Source: Acetobacteraceae bacterium (GTDB lineage Bacteria; Pseudomonadota; Alphaproteobacteria; Acetobacterales; Acetobacteraceae). From it: DNA of 5,008 bases. Each line of letters opens with the position of its first letter. Position 1 is the stretch's first letter. Shown piece by piece: positions 1 through 5,008 of this stretch. The stretch covers positions 1 through 5,008 of the forward strand of contig JANXRT010000024.1 of assembly GCA_025356735.1 (NCBI GenBank), read 5' to 3'. The position numbers and the translations under genes were made by a program. The notes beneath the pieces are model-generated. The model did no database searches. It had not been told where the DNA came from and saw nothing but the letters and a program-made list of their open reading frames with translations.

Positions 1-429
1 CCCTTGATCTTTTTGCCCGCATCAAAGCCAGGCGGATCGATCGAGATCCCCCTTTTTCCGCACTCTTGACGCTCTGGCTGTCGATGATTGCCGCTGTGGG
101 GCTGCTCTCGCGTCCAGCCAGTTCCCGGCAGCGGACATACAGCGTGTGATGGATGCGATCGATCGTGCCATCGTCGCTCCAGCGGCAGAAATAGTCGTTC
201 ACCGTGCTGCGCGGCGGCAAGTCTTTCGGCAACGAGGCCCACTGGCAGCCTGTGCTGAGATATACATCAGTCCATTGACGACATCGCGGACAACAACTGT
301 GCGCTTGTTGCCGCCCCGCTTGGCGGGCGGGATCAACGGGCCGCTGACCGACCACTCCTCGTCCGTCAGGTCGCTCGGATGCCGCAGCCTGCTGCGGTCA
401 TAGCGACCGCGGTTCTCGTTCGTCCACAT
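1..429 (-). pseudogene. IS5-family transposase, frameshifted and cut by the window edge
   Basis: This is the N-terminal part of a DDE transposase of the IS5 family. It starts at an ATG at 429-427, preceded by an AGGAG ribosome-binding site (437-441, minus strand). The first 55 or so residues include SDLTDEEW, PLIPPAKRGGNKRT and VVNGLMYI, typical of this group. Right after MYI the frame breaks: one base is missing near 259, so the first frame ends at 199. Reading on in the next frame restores the family sequence (STGCQW, LPKDLPPRSTV, DYFCRW, DGTIDRIHH, IIDSQSVKSAEKGG), including the first catalytic Asp of the DDE triad in IIDSQSVK. A second frame change is needed around 37-57 to reach the conserved DPPGFDAGKKIKG. 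That one could be another deletion in 37-45 or programmed slippage on the A5G5 run (48-57); some IS5 members use frameshifting. The first break alone should inactivate the gene. The C-terminal half lies beyond position 1. Confidence 0.88.
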
Positions 430-550
430 CTAGCGGCTCCTGCGAATCCAACCGCCGCAAGTGAGTTACATGTGATTCCAATGATTCAAAATGTTCCCAG
501 ATGGACGCTAAGCTTCGGTTTCAATGAGTCCCACTTCAGTGCTGATTCAC
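430..550. other. Junction between the IS5 and IS481 relics, no gene seen
   Basis: This stretch holds the upstream region of the IS5 transposase and the unknown junction with the IS481 relic. The outer end of the IS5 element should lie here, probably between about 490 and 535, but only one end is in the window so the inverted repeat cannot be confirmed. A short direct repeat, GATTC(C/A)AATGATTC-like, sits at 473-487. Nothing coding is supported. Confidence 0.4.
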
Positions 551-724
551 TTTTTTAGGGCCAGTGGGCAGATCGGCGACGGAGCCGCACTTCTTCTATT
601 TGGCGATGGTCTTCTGGTTGACGCCGTATTGGGCGGCCAGAGTCCTCAGGCTCGCTTGACTATGTTGTATCACTCGACAGACTGCCTGTGTCGTTGCGGC
701 ACATCCGTGGAGAACTTGGCCCCT
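551..724 (-). pseudogene. IS481-family transposase N-terminal remnant
   Basis: Translating the minus strand from 724 gives a helix-turn-helix leader of the kind that opens many IS481-family transposases: GQVLHGCAATTQAVCRVI, then SLRTLAAQYGVNQKTIAK, then KKCGSVADLPTGPK. It is clearly dead. The expected start codon (722-724) reads AGG instead of ATG. The codon at 596-598 is TAG where family members carry Trp (AKWKKR). The family sequence stops after LPTGPK at about 554, and the frame then runs into an unrelated tail ending at a TGA (536-538). No catalytic residues remain, because the DDE domain would have lain further left, where the IS5 relic now sits. The reading is based on my knowledge of the family; a protein search of the translated fragment would settle it. 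Confidence 0.8.
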
Positions 725-780
725 AGCCCTTCCTTCCAGTCCAAGGACGATGATGCACCCTCAAAGCCTGGGATTGAACA
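551..780 (-). mobile_element. Probable IS481-type element remnant with one candidate end
   Basis: Upstream of the dead transposase start, the minus strand reads TGTTCAATCCCAGGCTTTGA from 780. It begins with the 5'-TG expected of IS481-type termini and lies about 55 bases before the transposase start. I take 780 as the likely outer end, but the opposite end is absent from the window, so the inverted repeat cannot be verified. The left limit, about 551, is where homology to the transposase is lost. Confidence 0.45.
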
Positions 781-781
781 T

Positions 782-825
782 CTGGCGGTGGCCCTCTGGT
801 TTTCCCTGTTCGGCTCCGCCGCCAG
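782..825. repeat. Inverted repeat just downstream of the epoxide hydrolase gene
   Basis: CTGGCGGTGG (782-791) and CCGCCGCCAG (816-825) form a stem of 10 positions with one non-Watson-Crick pair, around a 24-base loop. It starts 4 bases after the stop codon of the epoxide hydrolase gene and ends next to the candidate IS481 end at 780. There is no T-run on either side, so a classic intrinsic terminator is not supported; it could still act as a 3' mRNA-stabilising stem. Confidence 0.35.
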
Positions 826-828
826 GGC

Positions 829-1992
829 CTAGAATCCTCCGCGCAACGGGCGGAAGAAAGCCTGCACATCGCGGGCCAGCGCCTCGGGCTGCTCCATCGC
901 CGCGAAGTGGCCGCCCTTCGCCATCGCCGTCCATTGCCGGATGTCGGTATAGGTCTGCCCGGCGATCGAGCGCGGCGGGCGGCGGATCTCCCTGGGGAAC
1001 GCGGCGTAGCCCATCGGCACGTCGATGGTGCGGCCTGGTGGGATCGGCGAGGGCGCATGCAGCCGGGCATAATAGGGCCAGAACGAGGAGCCGATGGCGC
1101 CGGTGAACCAATAGAGCGAGATGTCGGCGAGCAGCGTGTCACGCGCCACCGCGCTCTCGGGATCGCCGTCATTGTCGGTCCAGGCATAGAACTTCTCGAC
1201 GATCCAGGCGGCAAGCCCGGCCGGCGAGTCGGTCAGGCCGTAGGCGAGGGTCTGCGGCCTTGTGCCCTGGATCCACTGGTAGCCGGTTTCCTCCCTGAGG
1301 AACTCCGTCATCTCGGCCTGGTAGCGCGCCTCGTCCGGTGTCGGGTTGGCCGGCGGCGGCTGGTCGGGGCGGATGTAGAGCAGGTTGAGGTGGATGCCGG
1401 CGACCTGCTCGGCGCGGCGCACGGCCATGGAGGTGGCGGTGAACGCGCCCCAGTCGCCGCCCTGCACCCCGTATCTCGGATAGCCCAGCACCTGCGTCAT
1501 CAGATCGGAGAATGCGTCCGCCATCTCGGCGATGCCGAAGCGTTCCTGGCCGGGCTGGAACGACAGCCCATAGCCCGGCAGCGACGGCGCGATGACGGTG
1601 AAGGCATCGGCGGCATCGCCGCCGAAGCGCGCCGGATCGGTCAGGCGCGGCAGGATGTCGATGAACTCGAACACCGAGCCCGGCCAGCCATGCAGCAGCA
1701 GGAGCGGCTTCGGATCGGGACCTTTGCCCTGCACATGCAGGTAATGCAGGTCGATGCCGTGCATCGGCACCTTGAACTGCGCAAAGGCGTTGAGCCGGGC
1801 CTCCTGCGCGCGCCAATCGAAGCCGCTTTGCCAATGCGCCAGGAGACGGCGCAGGTAGCCAAGATCGGTGCCATAGGCCCAGGGCGCACCCGGCGTCTGG
1901 TCGGGAAAGCGCGTGCGGGCCAACCGGTCGCGCAGGTCGGCGATGTCGGCATCCGGAAAATGCAAGGTGAACGGCGCCGGAGACGAGGTCAT
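829..1992 (-). CDS. Epoxide hydrolase, microsomal type (EHN plus alpha/beta hydrolase)
   Basis: A 387-residue, full-length alpha/beta-hydrolase that adds water to epoxides to give diols; a cytoplasmic location is expected because no signal peptide or membrane segment is visible. Residues about 5-112 match the epoxide hydrolase N-terminal (EHN) domain and the rest is the hydrolase fold with a cap. The catalytic set is complete: oxyanion motif HGWPGS (101-106), nucleophile Asp180 in GGDWG, acid Glu335 in AAFPREI and base His362 in GGHFAAMEQP. The 27-residue Glu-His spacing equals that of mammalian microsomal epoxide hydrolase (Glu404/His431). Candidate ring-opening tyrosines are Tyr238 (ETGYQWIQ, like Tyr299) and Tyr307 (like Tyr374). 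The ATG is preceded by GGGAG (2002-2006) at 9 bases. No other gene shares its transcript; a stem follows the stop. The substrate is unknown. Juvenile-hormone or limonene-type names would be guesses. Confidence 0.95.
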   Translation of the reverse strand: MTSSPAPFTLHFPDADIADLRDRLARTRFPDQTPGAPWAYGTDLGYLRRLLAHWQSGFDWRAQEARLNAFAQFKVPMHGIDLHYLHVQGKGPDPKPLLLLHGWPGSVFEFIDILPRLTDPARFGGDAADAFTVIAPSLPGYGLSFQPGQERFGIAEMADAFSDLMTQVLGYPRYGVQGGDWGAFTATSMAVRRAEQVAGIHLNLLYIRPDQPPPANPTPDEARYQAEMTEFLREETGYQWIQGTRPQTLAYGLTDSPAGLAAWIVEKFYAWTDNDGDPESAVARDTLLADISLYWFTGAIGSSFWPYYARLHAPSPIPPGRTIDVPMGYAAFPREIRRPPRSIAGQTYTDIRQWTAMAKGGHFAAMEQPEALARDVQAFFRPLRGGF

Positions 1993-2366
1993 GGCGTTTA
2001 GCTCCCTGCTTGTATCGGCGGCGCGGCGGGCTCAGTCATCCGCTGACCTTCCGGTGGCTCTGACGAGCTGTCAATATCACCTCTGGGAATACTGTTACTG
2101 GAGGTAATCGGGCGGCAAGTAACCAGAAAAAGTTGTGATCGCGCCTTATGCCAGGGTTACCGCAATTGAGCAGAATGGCGGAGTTCTGCAGTTTTAGAGG
2201 CAGCGGCTCCACTGGCCGGTCCTCCAAGCTGGCATCGTAGAGGGATCCGGCCGGCACGACCGGAACGACGTTCCAAGAACCGTCATTGGCACCAGGAATG
2301 TCCGGAGACCGCACGATCCAGGCGGCCGGGACCTTGCGTCGTTGCCGCCTGCCCAAACTTCCTGCC
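1993..2366. other. Gene-free region upstream of the epoxide hydrolase
   Basis: About 370 bases with no recognisable gene on either strand. The part nearest 1993 carries the ribosome-binding site of the epoxide hydrolase and must hold its promoter. A TTGACA hexamer occurs on the minus strand at 2074-2069, but no acceptable -10 box lies 16-18 bases further on, so no promoter is called. A 110-codon minus-strand frame (2036-2368) has no family resemblance that I can see. Confidence 0.5.
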
Positions 2367-2492
2367 ATGTTTGTCGTCGATGACGCTGCCGCTAATATCC
2401 TCCGCCATATCTGGCAGGATCAGGGCGAGCCGCCCGCTCTCGTCGAGTTGCGCCGGCACTTCCCATTGCTCGCCGACAAAACTAAGGCGTGA
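2367..2492 (+). pseudogene. Small hypothetical gene, apparently broken by a premature stop
   Basis: The ATG at 2367 opens 41 codons: MFVVDDAAANILRHIWQ, then PPALVELRRHFPLLADKTKA, then TGA at 2490-2492. The pattern of an acidic N-terminus, an alpha-helical middle and VELRRHFP resembles small hypothetical proteins that I associate with alphaproteobacterial accessory regions. In those, the sequence goes on with an Arg, a Cys and an AIxGW motif. Here the same frame after the TGA reads SCLQAIIGWTLRPAPE, so the stop probably arose from a CGA (Arg) codon. The frame stays open to a TAG near 2612. The family recollection is from memory and no function is known. It is the only plus-strand gene candidate. 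It could also be an intact 41-residue ORF or chance. Confidence 0.45.
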
Positions 2493-2552
2493 TCTTGCCT
2501 GCAGGCAATCATCGGCTGGACGCTACGACCCGCTCCGGAGCCGAGCCGGGAT

Positions 2553-2585
2553 CCAAGAAAACCAAACCAAAGAGCGGCTCTGGTT
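2553..2585 (-). terminator. Probable intrinsic terminator of the outer-membrane protein gene
   Basis: On the minus strand, AACCAGAG (2585-2578) pairs with CTCTTTGGTT-side bases (2572-2565) to give an 8-bp stem with one G-T pair and a 5-base loop. It is followed by the T-rich stretch TGGTTTTCTT. The stem begins 26 bases after the stop codon of the outer-membrane gene, a normal distance. The stem is only moderately GC-rich and the T tract is interrupted, so strength is uncertain. Confidence 0.5.
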
Positions 2586-2611
2586 CATCCTCCGACGTCT
2601 CGGATGATTGG

Positions 2612-3430
2612 CTAGAACCGCTTGGCAATGCCGGCATACACCACAAGGTTGGGTGCACTGCGGTTGAGCCCGATGTTGGTGCCGGCATCTAGCGCCAAGG
2701 TGGGGGTGACCGAGTAGGACAGGCCGAAGTCAGCGGTGTAGATCGGCTTGATCGCCGCATCGACCCCGGCTGCGCCATAAAGTTCGACAAACCCCGCAAC
2801 CCGATCGGCCAGGGGAAAGCCGACGTTGAGCGCCCCGGCCGCATTGCCATGCATGCCATTGTCGTTGGCGTTCTTGAGCACGTCGATCTCGGTCTGTATG
2901 CCAAAAGTCATTTTATAGGGGAGGTTGAAAACCAATGGCGCGATGAGGCCATATTCCACCTTTCCATTGCCAAGATTGGCAGTGGCGGTGGGTATTTTGA
3001 CATAGGGGATCGCGGCGAGGACGACACCGCCACCGTCGTCGCCAAGCAGATTGACCTTCAAATAGCCGGTGATTTCACCAAACCCTGCGGTGTGGCTCGA
3101 CGTGCCGTTGGCGCGCGACCATTGTTGCTGATAGCCGCCGATCTGAACCGCGACATCGACGCGGCGGGCGAGGCCGTATTTCAGCACCGGGTCCAGCGTT
3201 TGGAAGCTGCCGGTCGGTCCGCCAAGATTGCTGTGGCCATAGTTCGCGAGGTCCATTTCGACCTGGACGTAACCGCCTGGCACGGTGAATGGCGAGAAGC
3301 TTCTGCTCGGGCGGTCGGCGGAAAAGTCTCGGATCTCCTCGGCAGGTTGCGCGTCCATCGCGACAGCGACCGGCAACGGCAGAGCCCAGGCCAAGGCAAC
3401 ACCAGCGTAAGCCAAAGGATCGCGGATCAT
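2612..3430 (-). CDS. Outer-membrane beta-barrel transporter, MetA-pathway phenol-degradation type
   Basis: A 272-residue protein that I place in the 'transporter' family linked to the MetA pathway of phenol degradation (Pfam PF13557-like), thought to form outer-membrane barrels for hydrophobic or aromatic compounds. Residues about 1-24 are a signal peptide: short MIRDP head, Ala/Leu/Val core (LAYAGVALAWALPLPVAVA), then MDAQPAEE. The mature N-terminus has the family hallmark DFSADRPSRSFSPFTVPGGY with VQVEMDLANYGH. Alternating polar and hydrophobic strands follow, and the chain ends in AKRF, a terminal Phe as used for BAM-mediated assembly. A TTG at 3490 would add 20 residues, but the ATG at 3430 has a good Shine-Dalgarno and puts the signal peptide at the N-terminus, so I prefer it. 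No partner transport gene is adjacent, and the substrate is unknown. Confidence 0.85.
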   Translation of the reverse strand: MIRDPLAYAGVALAWALPLPVAVAMDAQPAEEIRDFSADRPSRSFSPFTVPGGYVQVEMDLANYGHSNLGGPTGSFQTLDPVLKYGLARRVDVAVQIGGYQQQWSRANGTSSHTAGFGEITGYLKVNLLGDDGGGVVLAAIPYVKIPTATANLGNGKVEYGLIAPLVFNLPYKMTFGIQTEIDVLKNANDNGMHGNAAGALNVGFPLADRVAGFVELYGAAGVDAAIKPIYTADFGLSYSVTPTLALDAGTNIGLNRSAPNLVVYAGIAKRF

Positions 3431-3435
3431 GAAGA

Positions 3436-3440
3436 CCTTT
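3436..3440 (-). promoter_or_regulatory. Ribosome-binding site deciding the outer-membrane protein start
   Basis: AAAGG on the minus strand lies 5 bases before the ATG at 3430-3428. The alternative TTG at 3490 would start inside the inverted repeat and place 20 polar residues before the signal peptide, which favours the ATG. Confidence 0.6.
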
Positions 3441-3529
3441 GCCAAGGCGGTTAGGGGTCGCTGCACGATTTGTTCGAAACTGCACGCCAAGCCGAAACCT
3501 AAGCAATGTCAGGGGCTTTCAGAGGTTCG

Positions 3530-3558
3530 TTTATGAACGGAATCGGGATTGACGGCAA
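3530..3558 (-). promoter_or_regulatory. Possible sigma-70-type promoter for the outer-membrane protein gene
   Basis: On the minus strand TTGCCG (3558-3553) and CATAAA (3535-3530) are 17 bases apart; each matches 4 of 6 consensus positions. Transcription would start near 3523, giving a leader of about 90 bases that contains the left arm of the inverted repeat. A GTTC-N6-GAAC dyad (3525-3538) overlaps the -10 box and could be an operator. This is a pattern match only. Confidence 0.33.
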
Positions 3559-3597
3559 AATTAGGTGATTTGCCTTTCAAAACCCTCTTTCAGAATG

Positions 3598-3609
3598 GCT
3601 TTCGAAAGC
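3598..3609. repeat. 12-bp perfect palindrome GCTTTCGAAAGC
   Basis: A perfect 12-base palindrome inside the inverted-repeat-bounded segment. Its TTCGAA core also occurs in both arms of the larger repeat (3474-3479 and 3642-3647), so the segment carries three TTCGAA sites within about 175 bases. It may be a protein-binding site or part of a fold-back structure. Confidence 0.5.
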
Positions 3610-3668
3610 AATCGAATTTGACAGGGCTACCATCGTGCAGTTTCGAACAAACCGTACGGCGATCCCGA

Positions 3669-4803
3669 TCAGCGCCGTACCAGCCGCAAGGATTTCGAAG
3701 TCAAAAACCTGGCAGGCGCGGCTGTGCTCGCGTTCACTACTTGCGCCAGCCGCTTGATCGATGCCCGCATCTCGGTCGCATCCAGGCTTGCGAACCCGAG
3801 CCGCGCCGCCGCCACCGGCTGGCCATCGGTTGCGAACAGTCGTCCAGGCAAAATCCTGAGCTTTTGCTGAGCGGCAATGCCCTCCAGCGCCGCCATGTCG
3901 ACGCGGGCGTCGAAACGGCCCCACACCGCCAAGCCGCCTTCGGGCACCACGAACTCCGTCGTTCCGCCCAGTGCGGCGGCAAGGCAGGCGCAGAAGTCCC
4001 GCCGCCGCCCGGTCGATGAACTCCGTCGGCGCGGCCAGATAGCCGATCCGCCGCAACGGCGACAGCAACTTCGATAACGATCCGACACAGACGACCTTGC
4101 CGCGCCAGTCCGCACTTGCCAGCGGCAGCAGCGGACGGTGCGCGAAATGGAACTCGTGATCGTAGCCGTCTTCCAGGATCGCGAACCCAAACTGCTCGGC
4201 CAACGCTAGCAGATGCATCCGACGCTCCGGCCGCATCACGACCGTCGTCGGAAACTGGTGATGCGGCGTGACATACACGGCACTCACCCGGCGCCACCGG
4301 CACAACGCCTCAAGCTCGTCGAGCCGCATCCCCTCATGATCCAGGCCGACGCTCGCGACCTCGGCGCCCACCGCCCGGAATGCCTCGCGCGCCGGCGGAT
4401 AGCTCAGGCTTTCCAGCACCGCCGTGTCGCGAGCGCCGGACAGCAGCCTGGTCGCAACGAAGATGCCCATCTGCGTGCCGCGCACGATGCAGATGTTGTC
4501 TGCCGAACAGGCGATGCCGCGATCGACGGACAGCATCGTCGCGATCGCGATCCGCAACGCCTCGCTGCCGCGCGGGTCTCCGTAGGCGAGCCGGTTGCCG
4601 CTCGACCGGGCGAGCAGGACGCGGCGATACATTCTGGCCAGGGCGTCGGCCGGCAGCAGCCGGCCATCGGGCAGGCCGTCGTCGAAATGCAGCCAGCCGG
4701 CGTCCGCGGCGAACGGGGATAGGTCCGGTGCCGACCGACGCAGCACGAAGTCGGGCCGGTCCGGCACGCGCGCCACGCTGGCTGCCTCAGGCGGCGTGGT
4801 AGG
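3669..4803 (-). pseudogene. MocR/PdxR-type regulator remnant, aminotransferase-like domain only
   Basis: MocR regulators join an N-terminal GntR winged helix to a PLP-binding fold-type-I aminotransferase domain. Here only the second part remains. From the left end inward (minus strand) it shows LAYGDPRGSEALRIAIA, VRGTQMGI, VYVTPHHQFPTTVVM, ILEDGYDHEF, GSLSKLLSPLRRIGYLAAP and, in another frame, EFVVPEGGLAVWGRFD and AARLGFASLD. The candidate PLP lysine (in GSLSK) follows the pyridine-binding Asp (in LEDGYD) by 33 residues, as in GabR (Asp279/Lys312). Three faults break it. The winged-helix part is absent upstream of 4804, where an IS21-like end begins. Near 3990-4010 the frame changes, and about 45 residues expected between the DRAAA and RRDFCACLAAAL segments are missing. 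The remaining frame has only a TTG start inside the repeat DNA. The ending LVRR and stop at 3669-3671 complete the domain. Its original target is unknown; PdxR or GabR identity cannot be assigned. Confidence 0.87.
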
Positions 4804-5008
4804 TGTAGCGAACCGCAATCATCGGCGGCTTGGATTGCAATCATCCGCCGGTCGTGCCCGGAATCATTGCAACGGGTTTGAGGGGTCTGGCCCACAATCA
4901 CGGCACGTGGGCGCATAAACTCTGCAACTGGGATCGCAATCATCGGGCGCGTGCCCACGCTGATTGCACGGGAGTGGCGGGCTGGGTGCGGCAATCAAAC
5001 GACCGGTT
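4804..5008. mobile_element. End of a probable IS21-family element, continuing past the window
   Basis: Similarity to the MocR regulator stops at about 4804. From there rightwards the DNA begins 5'-TGTAGCGAACCGCAATC and then carries several related copies of a GCAATCATC-type repeat. IS21-family elements start with 5'-TG and bear multiple repeats at each end, and I recall similar GCAATCATC repeats in rhizobial members. No istA or istB coding sequence is inside the window; the element would extend to the right. Orientation cannot be decided. A transposase gene immediately to the right would confirm this. Confidence 0.55.
4815..4999. repeat. Cluster of GCAATCATC-type repeats with inverted ATTGC partners
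   Basis: GCAATCATC occurs at 4815-4823, 4837-4845 and 4936-4944, with weaker forms at 4895-4901 (CAATCAC) and 4991-4999 (GCAATCAAA). Inverted partners ending in ATTGC lie at 4833-4838, 4866-4870 and 4961-4967, so each strong copy forms a dyad of 24-34 bases. The units at 4837-4875 and 4936-4971 are related over their whole length (GCAATCATC, then GTGCCC, then ATTGCA and CGGG); a degenerate third unit lies at 4895-4933. Spacing of copies is irregular (22, 58, 41 and 55 bases), which argues against CRISPR. Most likely these are transposase-binding sites at an IS end. Confidence 0.75.

Larger units (their letters stand above)
3454..3666. repeat. 213-bp segment with 32-bp imperfect inverted-repeat ends (MITE-like)
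   Basis: The sequence at 3454-3485 reappears inverted at 3635-3666, matching at 28 of 32 positions. The inner 17 bases, TTTGTTCGAAACTGCAC (3469-3485) and GTGCAGTTTCGAACAAA (3635-3651), match perfectly. The outer ends read GGGGTCGC and, inverted, GGGATCGC. The segment has no supported gene. It lies exactly between the 5' leader of the outer-membrane gene (start 3430) and the 3' end of the broken MocR gene (stop at 3669-3671). Termini beginning with G-runs would suit a small non-autonomous transposon. I see no clear target-site duplication in the flanks (GGTTA versus GATCA). The alternative is a pair of operator sites for one regulator. The repeat itself is certain; its nature is inferred. Confidence 0.6.

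Noticed and set aside
524..832. A 102-codon plus-strand open frame
   Set aside because: It is antisense to the IS481 relic and crosses the candidate element end; the protein has no family features.
907..2001. A 364-codon plus-strand open frame
   Set aside because: It lies antisense to the epoxide hydrolase, which has a full family signature. The predicted protein is Arg/Gly-rich with no domain resemblance, as expected of a shadow frame in GC-rich DNA.
2046..2074. TTGACA hexamer upstream of the epoxide hydrolase as a promoter
   Set aside because: The 16-18 base position downstream reads GAAGGT or neighbours, with no match to a -10 box.
2036..2368. A 110-codon minus-strand open frame upstream of the epoxide hydrolase
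   Set aside because: No recognisable motif, no convincing ribosome-binding site and no family resemblance. It is treated as chance.
3577..3985. C-terminal part of the 413-codon minus-strand frame starting at 4818
   Set aside because: Past about 3990 this frame loses all aminotransferase similarity and becomes Arg/Gly-rich; the true C-terminus is in the neighbouring frame ending at 3669.
3549..4019. A 156-codon plus-strand open frame
   Set aside because: It is antisense to the MocR remnant, with a basic low-complexity product and no ribosome-binding site; the CSFEQ peptide it shares with the upstream extension of the outer-membrane gene simply comes from the inverted repeat.
4404..4994. A 196-codon minus-strand open frame crossing the repeat cluster
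   Set aside because: It overlaps the MocR domain in the wrong frame and translates the repeats as RPMIAIP/RRMIAIQ; it is an artefact of the repeats.
4815..4999. Possible CRISPR array
   Set aside because: Repeat units vary in sequence, spacing is irregular (22-58 bases) and the cores between arms are themselves conserved, so there are no unique spacers.

Overview
The window reads as a high-GC chromosomal or plasmid accessory region of an alphaproteobacterium, most likely a member of the Rhizobiales (Mesorhizobium/Bradyrhizobium/Rhizobium-like). This is inferred from base composition, codon choice and the kinds of insertion-sequence relics present; there is no rRNA or other marker to fix the genus. 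All the recognisable genes except one small relic lie on the minus strand.

Layout, left to right. Positions 1-429 hold the 5' part of an IS5-family transposase gene, broken by a one-base deletion and cut by the window edge. Positions 551-724, extending to a possible element end at 780, hold a decayed N-terminal piece of an IS481-family transposase with a mutated start and an internal TAG. Positions 829-1992 hold an intact microsomal-type epoxide hydrolase with a complete set of catalytic residues. Positions 1993-2366 are non-coding as far as I can see. Positions 2367-2492 hold a small plus-strand ORF that looks like the 5' part of a broken hypothetical gene. Positions 2612-3430 hold an intact outer-membrane beta-barrel 'transporter' (MetA-pathway phenol-degradation type) with a likely terminator behind it and a possible promoter in front. 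Positions 3454-3666 are bounded by an imperfect 32-bp inverted repeat (28 of 32 matching) and may be a small non-autonomous element. Positions 3669-4803 are a broken MocR/PdxR-type regulator: the N-terminal DNA-binding domain is missing and there is an internal deletion with frame change. From 4804 to the right edge is the repeat-rich end of what appears to be an IS21-family element inserted into that regulator.

Only two protein genes look functional: the epoxide hydrolase and the outer-membrane protein. Both could serve uptake and detoxification or catabolism of hydrophobic or aromatic compounds, but they are separated by about 600 bases and a likely terminator and are not an obvious operon. 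The rest is a graveyard of transposition and gene decay. I found no convincing new multi-gene system; the most interesting structures are the 213-bp inverted-repeat-bounded segment in front of the outer-membrane gene and the GCAATCATC repeat cluster at the IS21-like end.
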